Notes: a model not told the origin generated them from the sequence alone. Shown: positions 21,891 to 31,307, counted from the stretch's first letter. The stretch: DNA of 64,000 nt from Bacillus australimaris (GCF_001307105.1 NZ_LGYN01000031.1:40970-104969); one strand, 5' to 3'. Made by a program: numbers and translations.

Positions 21891-22784
21891 ATGTTATTAG
21901 ATTGTGCCATTATCGGAGGCGGACCAGCCGGATTAAGTGCAGCACTTGTTGTAGGAAGAGGCAGAAAGCAGGTCATTGTATTTGATGATGAGCTGCCAAG
22001 AAATCGAGTGACGCAGGAATCACATGGATTTATTACAAACGATGGAATGACACCGTTTGAGATCAGACAAGCGGGAGAGGCAGACCTTCAAAAATACCCT
22101 AATATTAAAATCAAACGAAATAGAATTGTTGATATACAAAAGAAAGAGGAAAGCTTTACGTTACTGACACACGAAGGGGATGCATTCGAAGCGAAAAAAA
22201 TCATCTTAGCAACTGGACTTCAAGATATACTGCCAGAGATCGAAGGAATCCATGATGTGTACGGAAAAACATTGTTTAGCTGTCCTTTCTGTGATGGATG
22301 GGAATTAAAGGACAAAGCACTTGCCCTCATTGCAGAGAATCAGCGAGCTTTGCATATGGCTAAGCTCCTTTCCAATTGGACAAAGGATTTGATCGTGTTT
22401 ACGAATGGGCACGTGTTGGCTGAAGAGGACAAGGCACTTCTGACGGCACATTCTATTCAAGTCATTGATGTGCCAATTGTGTTGATTGATCATGACAATG
22501 GTCAGCTGCGCTCTCTCCAGCTTGCGAATGGGGAGATAGTGAGAAGGGAAGGCGGTTTTGTAGCAAGCGAATTCAAGCAGTCAGCCCCATTTGCTGAAAA
22601 GCTTGGCTGTCAAATGACGCAGAATGGGGGTATTGAAACAGATATTCTTGGGCGTACAACTGTCAGCGGTGTCTTTGCATGTGGGGATAATTTAGGAGGT
22701 CCTGCTCAGTTAGTTCTCGCAGCGGCTGCTGGCAGCCAGGCAGGAATGGGCGTCATTCATGAGCTAGTGCAAGAGAAATTTTAA
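21891..22784 (+). CDS. FAD-dependent oxidoreductase, thioredoxin reductase-like
   Basis: 297 residues. FAD site IIGGGPAGLSAALV at the N-terminus; a redox disulfide CPFCDGWE (Cys131/Cys134); and the second FAD motif GVFACGDNLGG near the end. The usual GGGxxAxE NADPH motif after the CxxC is replaced by LIAENQRALHMA, so NADPH may not be the reductant. This pattern recalls flavin-dependent dithiol oxidases of the GliT type as well as reduced TrxB paralogues. ATG after AAAGGAGAG. Paired with the Rrf2 gene, suggesting thiol or redox stress control. Confidence 0.82.
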   Translation: MLLDCAIIGGGPAGLSAALVVGRGRKQVIVFDDELPRNRVTQESHGFITNDGMTPFEIRQAGEADLQKYPNIKIKRNRIVDIQKKEESFTLLTHEGDAFEAKKIILATGLQDILPEIEGIHDVYGKTLFSCPFCDGWELKDKALALIAENQRALHMAKLLSNWTKDLIVFTNGHVLAEEDKALLTAHSIQVIDVPIVLIDHDNGQLRSLQLANGEIVRREGGFVASEFKQSAPFAEKLGCQMTQNGGIETDILGRTTVSGVFACGDNLGGPAQLVLAAAAGSQAGMGVIHELVQEKF

Positions 22785-22988
22785 GAAAAAACATCTCTAT
22801 GAAAGAGATGTTCAACGATGAGCGGTTTTCGGTTTTACTAAGATGTGAGCTGTCCATTCAAAAATTGTGTAAATCAAAAAGAAGACATATCGCCCCATAC
22901 ATTGGTGATATGAATGATGGCGCACCTCTATTTATTTCTAATTGTTTCAACGGTAAAATAAGAAATAAAGCCAATGAAAGGAAAGCAA

Positions 22989-23636
22989 ATGAGTGATCAA
23001 ACAAATCGATTTCTAAAAAATCATTTTCCTCATCTTTTCCTCACGCCGCCTCTTTTTTATGGATGGCCATTTGGGCTGCGGTTTGAAGTGGCAGATTGGT
23101 CATTAGGAAAAGAATCGGTTGTATTAGAAAAAGCGGGAGATCGTGCTTTAGAAATTGTGAAATATGCTTTTAACTCAGAAGACGATATTCTGTTTGTGAC
23201 GGATGTGTATACGCAGCATGCACATGAATTAACGAAGCGAAAGCTTCTTGTCTATCAAAAATATGTCCATCGGCAAGTAAGGAACCGATTGCGTCATGAG
23301 CTTTTGACTCATGTACGTCCAGAAATAGAAGATTCATTGACATTAGAGAGATTTACTCTCAAATGCCAGCTGCAAGAAATTCGATTGCGTCCACTTCTCC
23401 ATGCGATGTGCCAAGAGGATTTCTATACACCGAATCAAATCTTGAAGGGGAAGCTTGGTTATGAAATTTATCTGATCAATCTCTCGAAACAGATGATATT
23501 CCATTTATATGATGATCGAGGCTGTGATCTCATAGCGGCAGATGCCGAGTGTTTACGGCCAGTCTATGAAGGATTACAGCACTGGTTATTAGATTATGAC
23601 CGCCCACAGATGGACCGGCTATTTACAGCCAAATAA
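22989..23636 (+). CDS. DUF3885 domain protein
   Basis: About 215 residues, function unknown. The C-terminal part carries the DUF3885 pattern: MIFHLYDDRGCDLIAAD followed by VYEGLQHWLLDYDR; the N-terminal part has PLFYGWPFGLRFEV. No signal or membrane segment. Start taken at the second ATG (22989), with AAAGGA six bases upstream; an ATG at 22974 precedes that site. The 204 bases upstream hold a hairpin (ACATCTCT/AGAGATGT, 22790-22811) without a T-run, and no gene I trust. Confidence 0.7.
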   Translation: MSDQTNRFLKNHFPHLFLTPPLFYGWPFGLRFEVADWSLGKESVVLEKAGDRALEIVKYAFNSEDDILFVTDVYTQHAHELTKRKLLVYQKYVHRQVRNRLRHELLTHVRPEIEDSLTLERFTLKCQLQEIRLRPLLHAMCQEDFYTPNQILKGKLGYEIYLINLSKQMIFHLYDDRGCDLIAADAECLRPVYEGLQHWLLDYDRPQMDRLFTAK

Positions 23637-23672
23637 GAAAAACCGCACTTTTGACAAGTGCGGTTTCTTTTT
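23634..23672. terminator. Bidirectional terminator DUF3885 gene / licH
   Basis: AAACCGCACTT, TTGAC loop, AAGTGCGGTTT and a T-run between convergent genes. Confidence 0.9.
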
Positions 23673-24999
23673 ATGCTTCTACTTTATTGAAGAACTGTGG
23701 CAAATATTCTTTGTGTGCTTCTAGCATTTCATCTAGGATGCTTTTTGCAATGGCATCTGATGGGACAAGCGGGTTGATGGTCATTGCGACAAGAGCTGTG
23801 TTGTAGTCGCCTGTCACGGCTGCTTCAGCAGCTACACGTTCAAAGGATTTAATTTGAGAAATAAGTCCTTTGACAGCGACCGGCATTTCACCAACAGCGA
23901 TTGGTTTAGGACCGTCTTTTGTGATAACGCAGTTGAGTTCAACGGCAGAATCATTTGGAATGTCACTGATGGCGCCATTGTTAATCGTGTTGACAGGCTG
24001 AATGTCATGCTTATCGTTATAAATGGATGCAATTAAGTTACAAGCTGCATCACTGTAGTAGGCACCGCCTCGTTTTTCAAGCTGTGGCGGCTTGATGTCT
24101 AGATCAGGGTCTTTGTAAAGCTCGAACAGATCATTTTCTAATGCGCGAACGACTTCTGCACGAGTTCCTTCGTTTGCTGCTGCTTTCTTTTCCTCAGCCA
24201 GCATATCACTTGTTTTGTAGTAGTAGCGGTGATATGGACAAGGAATAACGCCAAGCCCTTTTAAGAAATCAGCATCCCACGGAATCGCTTGAATGTTGTT
24301 CATTGACATGCTGGAGTTTGGATCAGCCATGTCTTCAATGACTTGATCCATGATGTTTTTGCCATCTAAGAATACATTGAGTCCAAAGACCATGTGGTTT
24401 AATCCAGCAAAGCTGACTTCGACTCTGCTTGCGTCGACATCAAGTCCTTTGGCGATTCCCATGCGAATACCAATCGGCACGTTGCATAAGCCAACGACTT
24501 TGCGATGGTTTGAATAGCGAAGAACCGCTTCTGTGACCATGCCTGCTGGGTTTGTGAAGTTTACTAGCCATGCATCTGGGCACAGTTCTTCAATATCTTT
24601 GACAATATCAAGAATGACAGGAATGGTGCGAAGTCCTTTGAATAGACCTCCTGGACCATTTGTTTCTTGACCAATGACATCATATTTTAAAGGAATGCGT
24701 TCATCCTTCATACGTGCTTCAAGAAGTCCAACGCGGAATTGTGTTGTGACAAAATCAGCATCTACAAGCGCTTTCCTGCGATCTAATGTTAAATGAACTT
24801 CGATTGGAAGTCCTGCTTTTTTGACCATGCGTTTTGCGAGATTTCCGACAATCTCAAGCTTCTCTTTTCCAGCTTCAATATCGACAAGCCAAAGCTCGCT
24901 AATCGGAAATTCATCGTACCGTTTAATGAATCCTTCGACAAGCTCTGGTGTATAGCTTGATCCTCCGCCAATTGTGACAACCTTTAATCCTTTTGTCAT
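23671..24999 (-). CDS. licH: 6-phospho-beta-glucosidase LicH (GH4)
   Basis: 442 residues from the ATG at 24999, with GGAGGT seven bases upstream (a GTG at 25008 lies inside that site). GH4 enzymes need NAD+, a divalent metal and a reducing environment; this one cleaves phosphorylated beta-glucosides brought in by a PTS. Motifs: NAD-binding VVTIGGGSSYTPELVEGF; QETNGPGGLFKGLRT; NFTNPAGM; and metal-site Cys in VVGLCNVPIG. Closest by eye to B. subtilis LicH. The PTS genes (licBCA) are not here. Divergent from an RpiR regulator that probably controls it. Confidence 0.92.
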   Translation of the reverse strand: MTKGLKVVTIGGGSSYTPELVEGFIKRYDEFPISELWLVDIEAGKEKLEIVGNLAKRMVKKAGLPIEVHLTLDRRKALVDADFVTTQFRVGLLEARMKDERIPLKYDVIGQETNGPGGLFKGLRTIPVILDIVKDIEELCPDAWLVNFTNPAGMVTEAVLRYSNHRKVVGLCNVPIGIRMGIAKGLDVDASRVEVSFAGLNHMVFGLNVFLDGKNIMDQVIEDMADPNSSMSMNNIQAIPWDADFLKGLGVIPCPYHRYYYKTSDMLAEEKKAAANEGTRAEVVRALENDLFELYKDPDLDIKPPQLEKRGGAYYSDAACNLIASIYNDKHDIQPVNTINNGAISDIPNDSAVELNCVITKDGPKPIAVGEMPVAVKGLISQIKSFERVAAEAAVTGDYNTALVAMTINPLVPSDAIAKSILDEMLEAHKEYLPQFFNKVEA

Positions 25000-25196
25000 G
25001 CTCTGCACCTCCGAATAATGTAACGCGCAATGTTATAATAGAGAAAAGTCTTTTTTATTTTGTACATCTATAGCTTATCGTGAGAGCATCTAATGCGTAA
25101 ATGACTTCAGCGTCTTTAGGCAAGGGTGTCTCATTTAGAGATTTGTTACATAAAAGAAACACATTGTGACATGTTGTTGGAGAAAGGGGAAATCAG

Positions 25197-25928
25197 ATGT
25201 TTTCAAGTGAGGTCATTTCCAGCTTTAATGAACTAGAAAGCGCTTTATACCGATATATCATGGAAAACAGTGAAAAGGTCGTGTATATGAGAATTCGAGA
25301 CCTTGCAGATGCTGCACATATTTCCACCTCGTCTGTCCTTCGTTTTTGCCGAAAAGTGAATTGTGAAGGCTTTTCAGAGTTTAAAGTGAAGCTCAAAATG
25401 TATTTAGAATCAGAGCAGACACCTTCTTTAAAAAGCACACAGCACTTTCTTTATGAATTTATCGAACGAACACTGAAGGGGGACTTTGAGGGGAAAATTA
25501 AGGAGGCAGCGAAGCTCATTGCTGAGGCAAAAAATGTGCTGTTTATTGGAACTGGAAGTTCTGGCATTTTGGCGCAGTATGGGGCGAGGTACTTTTCTAG
25601 TCTTGAGAAATTTTCATTTTACATCAATGATCCGTTTTTTCCGATGAATATGCAGTATTTAGACAATAGTGTCACCATTGTGCTGTCTGTATCAGGAGAG
25701 AACAGTATTACGATCGATCATATTTCGAAGCTAAAAAGAGAAGGCAGCAAGATCATTAGTATTACTAACAATCAGCACTGTACGATTTCGCGCATTTCAG
25801 ATTTAAATATTGCCTATTACGTCACAGATGAGCGAGTTCATAGAGCAAATATCACGACACAGACGCCAGTTGTGTATATTTTAGAGGCAATGGCCCGCGA
25901 TATGTTTGCGATGTTAAAGGAAAAGTAA
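25197..25928 (+). CDS. MurR/RpiR family regulator
   Basis: 243 residues: an N-terminal HTH_6 domain (MRIRDLADAAHISTSSVLRFCRKVN) and a C-terminal SIS sugar-phosphate domain (NVLFIGTGSSGILAQYGARYF; VSGENSITIDHISK). Such regulators respond to phosphosugars. It is divergent from licH across a 197-base gap, so control of licH by a phosphorylated beta-glucoside is likely. An imperfect dyad TAAC-N7-GTTA at about 25021-25035 could be its operator. ATG after GGAGAAAGGGG. Confidence 0.88.
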   Translation: MFSSEVISSFNELESALYRYIMENSEKVVYMRIRDLADAAHISTSSVLRFCRKVNCEGFSEFKVKLKMYLESEQTPSLKSTQHFLYEFIERTLKGDFEGKIKEAAKLIAEAKNVLFIGTGSSGILAQYGARYFSSLEKFSFYINDPFFPMNMQYLDNSVTIVLSVSGENSITIDHISKLKREGSKIISITNNQHCTISRISDLNIAYYVTDERVHRANITTQTPVVYILEAMARDMFAMLKEK

Positions 25929-25966
25929 AAGAGCGCTGCATGAATCAGCTGCTCTCTTTTTTCTGC
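25925..25966. terminator. Bidirectional terminator
   Basis: AAAAGAGC-CTG and CAG-GCTCTCTTTTTT arms between the RpiR gene and the convergent MFS gene. Confidence 0.75.
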
Positions 25967-27144
25967 CTTATAAAAGCGAGGATGGCAATACCAGAACAGA
26001 CGAGCACAAACAAACCGCCTAACAAATACACAAATCTCGCTCCGAATGTATCCGCAATTAATCCAACAAAGAAAATAGATAAACTGACAGACATAGAAGA
26101 GAGAACGTATTGAGCCGAATACACCTTTGATAACTCATGGACTGGCGTTTCTGTTTGAAGAATGGTTTGCTGCGAAACATCCCGAATTTGATAGGCAGGT
26201 CCCATCAAAATACAAAGCAGCAATGCAAGCCATGGCAGGCTGTTTAGCGAAAATAAAATGGTCAATATTGCATAAATAAAAGAGCCGGCAGCCATAAAGA
26301 GGAGAAGGTGTTTTTGAATAGACTGGTTTAGCGATGCAGCCAAGAGTCCGCCTAGAATGGCACCTATATAATAAGCGGCATTGATATATCCCCACCATTC
26401 CGCACCTTCCTTTAAAACAAGTGTGACAAAGGCAAGCGTAACCGGCCCGACCCACAAAGCACCTGCAATATTTTCACAAACATCCATGAAGGTCAGGGTG
26501 CGAACCGTTTTGTTTGTCCAAATGATCTTCCAGCCATCTTTAAATTTGTTCATCTTATTTGCTTTTTGAACCGTGTCTTCTTGCTTAATGAGAGAAAAAA
26601 CAGGGATGATCAATAGATAGGACAATACAATCATGAAACAAGAGGCCCACATTAAATAAAATGGGCCAATCAACAGGACGAGCATTCCAGTAAACGAATA
26701 GCCGGCGATTTGAACAGATTGATAAAAAACAGAGGCTGTACTGTTCGCTTTCACAAGCTGATTTGCTGGTACAAGCATCGGCATGATGGCCTGTAATAAA
26801 GGGCTGATGAATCCGCCTGTGATGGAAATTAAAACGAACGCGCTAAACAGCCAGACGAGGTGCTGCTGAAAGAAATCAAATTGGGTCGTGAACACGACGA
26901 GCATCCCAATACGTAAAAGAGGGACCCATTTCAATAGACGCTTGGCTTGAAAGAGATCTGTCAAAACAGGAGAGAGGAGCCCAGCCAATAGCTGACATAG
27001 CGTTCTTATGAGCGGAAATACAGCCGCATAGGCGACAGATTGTGTATCTTGATAAATAACTAACGTGATCGTCATCAAAAATAGAATATCACTCAGCATG
27101 AGAAGGCTTTTACTTCCTGTATAACACCAAAACTTATTTCCCAT
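25945..27144 (-). CDS. MFS transporter (drug exporter type)
   Basis: About 399 residues with 12 hydrophobic segments; major facilitator of the macrolide-exporter-like (MefA-type) group by overall look. The first loop reads SPVLTDLFQAKRLLKW, a weakened version of the MFS motif A. The ATG at 27144 lies 9 bases after AAAGGAG and is preferred over TTG at 27150. Substrate unknown. Monocistronic, with no regulator beside it. Confidence 0.75.
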   Translation of the reverse strand: MGNKFWCYTGSKSLLMLSDILFLMTITLVIYQDTQSVAYAAVFPLIRTLCQLLAGLLSPVLTDLFQAKRLLKWVPLLRIGMLVVFTTQFDFFQQHLVWLFSAFVLISITGGFISPLLQAIMPMLVPANQLVKANSTASVFYQSVQIAGYSFTGMLVLLIGPFYLMWASCFMIVLSYLLIIPVFSLIKQEDTVQKANKMNKFKDGWKIIWTNKTVRTLTFMDVCENIAGALWVGPVTLAFVTLVLKEGAEWWGYINAAYYIGAILGGLLAASLNQSIQKHLLLFMAAGSFIYAILTILFSLNSLPWLALLLCILMGPAYQIRDVSQQTILQTETPVHELSKVYSAQYVLSSMSVSLSIFFVGLIADTFGARFVYLLGGLFVLVCSGIAILAFIRQKKESS

Positions 27145-27288
27145 ATCCAACGACTCCTTTTCAAAAACAAGTTCAGTATAGCATGCTGACGAAGTGTCCA
27201 GAGGTTTTCCATTGAAAAATACATCTTAAGGATGAGAGGATTGTGATAAGCTAAATGAAAGACATCGTAAGGAAAGGGGTTCAATCTA

Positions 27289-27768
27289 TTGAGAACATTA
27301 CCAGCACATGATTTTTTGGACAAACACGGCATTCCGTATGAGATCAAAACATTTTCTTCCGAAACAGAGAAGGGAGCAGCAAATGTAGCGGCAGCCCTTG
27401 GTTTTCGTGAAAGACAAATGATTAAAACCTTGATCTTTGAAACTGGGGAGGGAGAGCAGCTGCTTGTGATGGTTGGCGCTGACCAGCATATTAAATCAGG
27501 GAAACTGAAGAAAGCAGCCGGCTCCCGTAATATTAAAATGGCTTCACCGGAAAAGGTTCTTGAAGTAACGGGCTATCGTATTGGCTCGATCCCGCCATTT
27601 TGCTGGCAACCAGAAGGGTTCCGTACCATCATCGAAGCTTCGTTATTAGAAGAAGAGGTATTAGGCGTTGGAGCAGGCGAATGGGGAAATGAAATCCTTA
27701 TCACGCCAGAGCAATTAGTGAAAGCCTCAAAGGCTGTACCGTTCGACATCGTGCAGCCAGCCGAATAG
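27289..27768 (+). CDS. YbaK/EbsC (ProX-type) aminoacyl-tRNA deacylase
   Basis: 159-residue member of the trans-editing deacylase superfamily, whose characterised members (YbaK, ProXp) hydrolyse mischarged Cys- or Ala-tRNA(Pro). Visible: HDFLDKHGIPYEIKTF; the core QMIKTLIFETGEGEQLLVMV with the conserved Lys; and GSIPPFCWQPEGF. TTG start with GGAAAGGGG about 9 bases upstream. The charged substrate cannot be read from sequence. Convergent with the LysR gene, sharing a terminator. Confidence 0.85.
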   Translation: MRTLPAHDFLDKHGIPYEIKTFSSETEKGAANVAAALGFRERQMIKTLIFETGEGEQLLVMVGADQHIKSGKLKKAAGSRNIKMASPEKVLEVTGYRIGSIPPFCWQPEGFRTIIEASLLEEEVLGVGAGEWGNEILITPEQLVKASKAVPFDIVQPAE

Positions 27769-27804
27769 AAAAAAGTGCCTGCTTTAGAAGCGGGCACTTT
27801 TTTA
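27766..27804. terminator. Bidirectional terminator
   Basis: AAAAGTGCCTGC/GCGGGCACTTTT stem with A- and T-runs between convergent genes. Confidence 0.9.
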
Positions 27805-28716
27805 GTTTGCATCAGGCGTTGTAAATGGACCGATATCTTTCATTTGCAAGAAGGCATCCACGGTTCTATTTTCTTCAAGATCATTCGCCCGTTTGCACAC
27901 AACAACCGGTCTGACGATCTCAATGCCTTCAATATACACGCGCCCAATTTCTTGCCGCTTGAGACTGCCTTGAACCGCATCACGGGGAACAAGTGTGATG
28001 CCATATCCAGCTTTGATCATTTGAATCGCTTCATGAACACCGCTGAATTGTAAATCAACGGTCGGTTTTTTGATCCCTTTCGAGGTAAATAATGAAAAGA
28101 GCTTATCTCTTGTGGAACTTCCTTCTTCACGCATCAAAAAAGGCTCCTGGCTCAGCCGCTCTAGCGGGACGGTTTTTCCGTTTAACGGATGGTCCGCTGG
28201 GACAATAAAATCATAGCTTAAATTTGTCAAATGAGAGGTAAGGATCTCCTCGTGATGCAGATCCTCAATCACAGCGATAGCGACATCTGATTTATATTGA
28301 AGCAGGCTCTCTATGACCTGAGCGGAGTTTCCGCTTTTTAATTCAATTTCAGTCTGTGGTGATGATGTTTTAAAAGCAGCGAGCCAATCAGGCAGTAAAA
28401 AGTTGAGTGGGACATAGGTTGATGCGATACGGAGCCGCCCCTTTTTTCCATTTTGTAAAAGTGTGATCTGATATTCTACTTCCTTTTCAGCCTCGAACAC
28501 TTGTCTGGCATAAGGGTATAGAATTTTCCCCATTTCCGTAAGTGTAATCCCTCTTCCGTCTCGTTTGAAAAGACGGAAACCGATTTCTCGTTCAATGCTT
28601 CTAAGCTGAGCTGTCACAGCTGGCTGTGTCAAAGAGAGCACGTCTGCTGTTTGTGTAACGCTTTTTGTCTCTGCGACCTTTGCAAAAATCCGAAGGGCAT
28701 GTAAATTCAACTTCAC
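27802..28716 (-). CDS. LysR family regulator
   Basis: About 304 residues. N-terminal winged HTH (MNLHALRIFAKVAETKSVTQTADVLSLTQPAVTAQL-type, with the recognition helix TQPAVTAQLRSIE) and a C-terminal effector domain (RLRIASTYVPLNFLLPDWL; DVAIAVIED). It looks close to the CysL/YwfK subgroup. The start is uncertain: GTG at 28716 or TTG at 28710, both near AGGTGGT. Divergent from an MFS gene across about 100 bases, the classic LysR-target layout. Confidence 0.85.
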   Translation of the reverse strand: MKLNLHALRIFAKVAETKSVTQTADVLSLTQPAVTAQLRSIEREIGFRLFKRDGRGITLTEMGKILYPYARQVFEAEKEVEYQITLLQNGKKGRLRIASTYVPLNFLLPDWLAAFKTSSPQTEIELKSGNSAQVIESLLQYKSDVAIAVIEDLHHEEILTSHLTNLSYDFIVPADHPLNGKTVPLERLSQEPFLMREEGSSTRDKLFSLFTSKGIKKPTVDLQFSGVHEAIQMIKAGYGITLVPRDAVQGSLKRQEIGRVYIEGIEIVRPVVVCKRANDLEENRTVDAFLQMKDIGPFTTPDAN

Positions 28717-28814
28717 ACCACCTATCAATTATTTTGATGGTTTAATTAAAAACATTCATTAGATTTATTATAAGGCATCCTTTATCGTAAAGATAGCGAA
28801 GGGGGAAGGGAAAA

Positions 28815-30017
28815 ATGGATCGAAGTCAAAAGCAGGTCATGTCCATATCGCTTATTACAGCATTTGCACTCATTGGGGATTCAATGCTTTATATTGTTCT
28901 ACCTGTCTATTGGAAAGAGGTTGGTTTATCATCCATTTGGGAGGTCGGATTACTGCTGTCTATCAACCGATTCGTTCGCATTCCGCTAGCACCTGTTGTT
29001 TGGTGGCTCTATCGATATATCCCAATGAAGACGGGTGTATTGATGGCTATTTTCATCGCATCAGTGACCACGATGCTATATGGCGTGAGTGGTTTTTGGC
29101 TGCTTTTGATCTGCCGCTGTGCATGGGGGCTTGCATGGACGTTACTCCGTATGAGTGGAATGAGGGTCATATCAGAAATGGAAGAAGGCTCACAAGGACA
29201 TTTGACGGGGCTTTACAATGGACTTTATCGGCTTGGCAGTTTGTTTGGTATGTTATTCGGCGGGATTTTCGCCAGTCTGATTGGTTTCCAATCCATGACG
29301 CTTGTCTTTGGTTTACTCACATTGATAGGGTGCGTTTTTTATGTATCTTTAGATGAGATTGAAAAGAGCGAAGAGAGACAGGTGTATCAAGGCATCAAAC
29401 AGAAGTGGTTTGCACGAGATATCGTGAAAGTACTGATGACAGGGATGCTGGTTGCACTTGTCATACAAGGTTTATTTGCATCAACGCTGAGTCATATCAT
29501 TGAGGCTAAGCTCGGTCATAATGAATTTGCTCTTTTTGGCTTTGTCATCGGAGCTTCAGCTTTAAGTGGAATCATTCAAGCGATCAGATGGGGTTGGGAG
29601 CCCTTTGTCGCACCGAGAGCTGGCAGATGGTTTGATGGCCTTGAGATGAAGGAACGAATGCTTTGCGGGATGTTTCTTTCGTTTGGAGGGCTCAGTCTTC
29701 TTGCGATCATGCTGAAAGTAAGCGGCGGATTTCTTTTGATGCTGCTTTTCATCCAGCTGCTGTCAACGATCTTAACGACGTTCACGGATACGCTTGCTTT
29801 TCAAAAAGCCTCTATTCAAACAGATAAAAACCGTTTCCTCGCCAGCTATTCCTTTGTTCAAGATCTGGGAGCCGCGTTAGGACCCTTGTGCGGGTATACG
29901 ATGATTCAGTTTTTTGGAACAAACAGTGTCTTTTGGCTAATGCTTATTATAAGCTTCTTGCTTGTCAGCATGTGGGCAAGAGGCAGGCAGCTGCATGTTT
30001 CATCTGATGCATCGTAA
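28815..30017 (+). CDS. MFS transporter next to LysR regulator
   Basis: 400-residue major facilitator with about 12 hydrophobic segments. N-terminus ALIGDSMLYIVLPVYWKEVGL; positively charged cytoplasmic loop RIPLAPVVWWLYRYIPMKTG; central loop EIEKSEERQVYQG splits the two halves. Substrate unknown. ATG after GAAGGGGGAAGGG. It is probably controlled by the divergent LysR gene. Confidence 0.78.
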   Translation: MDRSQKQVMSISLITAFALIGDSMLYIVLPVYWKEVGLSSIWEVGLLLSINRFVRIPLAPVVWWLYRYIPMKTGVLMAIFIASVTTMLYGVSGFWLLLICRCAWGLAWTLLRMSGMRVISEMEEGSQGHLTGLYNGLYRLGSLFGMLFGGIFASLIGFQSMTLVFGLLTLIGCVFYVSLDEIEKSEERQVYQGIKQKWFARDIVKVLMTGMLVALVIQGLFASTLSHIIEAKLGHNEFALFGFVIGASALSGIIQAIRWGWEPFVAPRAGRWFDGLEMKERMLCGMFLSFGGLSLLAIMLKVSGGFLLMLLFIQLLSTILTTFTDTLAFQKASIQTDKNRFLASYSFVQDLGAALGPLCGYTMIQFFGTNSVFWLMLIISFLLVSMWARGRQLHVSSDAS

Positions 30018-30023
30018 AAAATT

Positions 30024-30066
30024 CAAAAAAACTGCCTCGTGCAGCTGAGTGCAGGAGACAGTCATG
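30024..30066. terminator. Hairpin between convergent genes
   Basis: Stem ACTG-CTC-TGC / GCA-GAG-CAGT with small bulges; no strong T-run on either side, so only a tentative terminator. Confidence 0.45.
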
Positions 30067-30071
30067 TTCTC

Positions 30072-31151
30072 TTATTCTATGTCTGAATCATAGGCTTTTT
30101 GCGTCAGCTGGCTGACAACCTCTTTTAATCCATTTGGTTTATGAAACTCAACCGGTGTGCTTCCTTTTTCGAATACGATTTGGTCTGCTTCAACGAGCAC
30201 GACATATCGATTGTTCACCTTCGCAATATGGATCGAGTGGCCAAAGTCTGCGAGAAGACCTTTAATTTCCGTTTCGCCAAGACGCATTTTCATTGTGATA
30301 TCAGGGGTCTGCTCAACAATGTGAGAGGCTGCTAGTGTGACTTGCTCTGTATCGAGTGTTTCTCTAATTTCTCGTTTTTCACTCGCTTCCCATATTTCAA
30401 GATCCTCTTCGAACTGCTTTAATTCTTCACTTTCATCTTGCAATGTTTCGAAAACCTGTTCCTGCACCATATTCATGACCTGTGATTTCATGATTTCAGG
30501 CATGGATTCTCCGTATTCGACGAACTTCAAAAAGTCCTCAAAATAACGAGCGTGTGAGGATTGGTGAATTTTCACTTCAGCTTCCTCTGTCATGCCCTCT
30601 TCCGGCATAAACGGGTATTGGATTGATTTCATGTTTTTTGTTGTAATGGCCATCTCTACTTTTCTGATCAAAGTAGAGGTATCAGCGATTGAAGCCACTT
30701 TCTGTTCGAAATCGCATTTCATAATAAAGACAAAGGAATCATCGAAATACTTTTTAGGAACGGCAGACGCAACTAGAAAAACGCCGCCTCTGACAGCACT
30801 TGTATCTAAATATGTACGAACAAATTGTTCACTGCATTCATTAAATAATTCTTTTGTATCTGCAAATCTCGTTTGATGAAATAGGTTGTAGTTTGGATTT
30901 GAATCGAGCTCATGACCGGGTTCGACAATGAATCGACCAATTTTGGTCGGTACTTGTTCAGATTTAGGGTGTCTGTCTACTTTTCGTTTGACGATTTTTT
31001 TCAGCTCACCATCTAAAAAATCCTTCAATTCACTTTGTTCAAATTCCTCTTGGTCGAGTGTTTGATAATGTTTGAATCGTTTATTTGCTTGTTCATCTTT
31101 GCCTTCGATTTCTACGACAAAGAATGATAGAAAACGTATCGTAAAATCCAT
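30072..31151 (-). CDS. DUF3900 family protein
   Basis: 359 residues, cytoplasmic, no known activity. It opens MDFTIRFLSFFVVEIEGKDE and reads like the Bacillus DUF3900 family from memory. There is an acidic, helical stretch around residues 215-270 (VQEQVFETLQDESEELKQFEEDLEIWE) that could form a coiled coil. The loose organisation recalls nucleoid-associated NdpA-type proteins, but I cannot show homology. The ATG follows AAGTGGTGAC. Its upstream region contains a perfect Fur-box-like repeat. Confidence 0.65.
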   Translation of the reverse strand: MDFTIRFLSFFVVEIEGKDEQANKRFKHYQTLDQEEFEQSELKDFLDGELKKIVKRKVDRHPKSEQVPTKIGRFIVEPGHELDSNPNYNLFHQTRFADTKELFNECSEQFVRTYLDTSAVRGGVFLVASAVPKKYFDDSFVFIMKCDFEQKVASIADTSTLIRKVEMAITTKNMKSIQYPFMPEEGMTEEAEVKIHQSSHARYFEDFLKFVEYGESMPEIMKSQVMNMVQEQVFETLQDESEELKQFEEDLEIWEASEKREIRETLDTEQVTLAASHIVEQTPDITMKMRLGETEIKGLLADFGHSIHIAKVNNRYVVLVEADQIVFEKGSTPVEFHKPNGLKEVVSQLTQKAYDSDIE

Positions 31152-31271
31152 TGATTTGTCACCACTTTTTCTTCTTCGGATATGTTGAGTATAGAAAAAG
31201 GAGTGAAAATCGTCAACGAATGGAGAAATATCTTGTCATTATTTCCCGAGAAATGTTTATTGAAAAACACT

Positions 31272-31286
31272 TGATAATAATTATCA
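31272..31286. promoter_or_regulatory. Perfect Fur-box-like 7-1-7 repeat
   Basis: TGATAATAATTATCA is an exact 7-1-7 inverted repeat, identical to the Bacillus Fur core. A second dyad (TTATCATTCT/AGAATGATAA, 31281-31304) overlaps it. It lies about 120 bases upstream of the DUF3900 gene and between that gene and the DUF1540 terminator. Confidence 0.65.
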
Positions 31287-31307
31287 TTCTTGATAGAATG
31301 ATAAAAG

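Noticed and set aside
22799..22996. 65-codon ORF between the flavoprotein and DUF3885 genes
   Set aside because: Its start lies inside the hairpin at 22790-22811, it has no ribosome site, and it overlaps the DUF3885 start in another frame.
25013..25045. CcpA cre site upstream of licH
   Set aside because: The best string, TGTAACGCGCAATG, fails at five consensus positions; it is more likely part of an RpiR operator or nothing.
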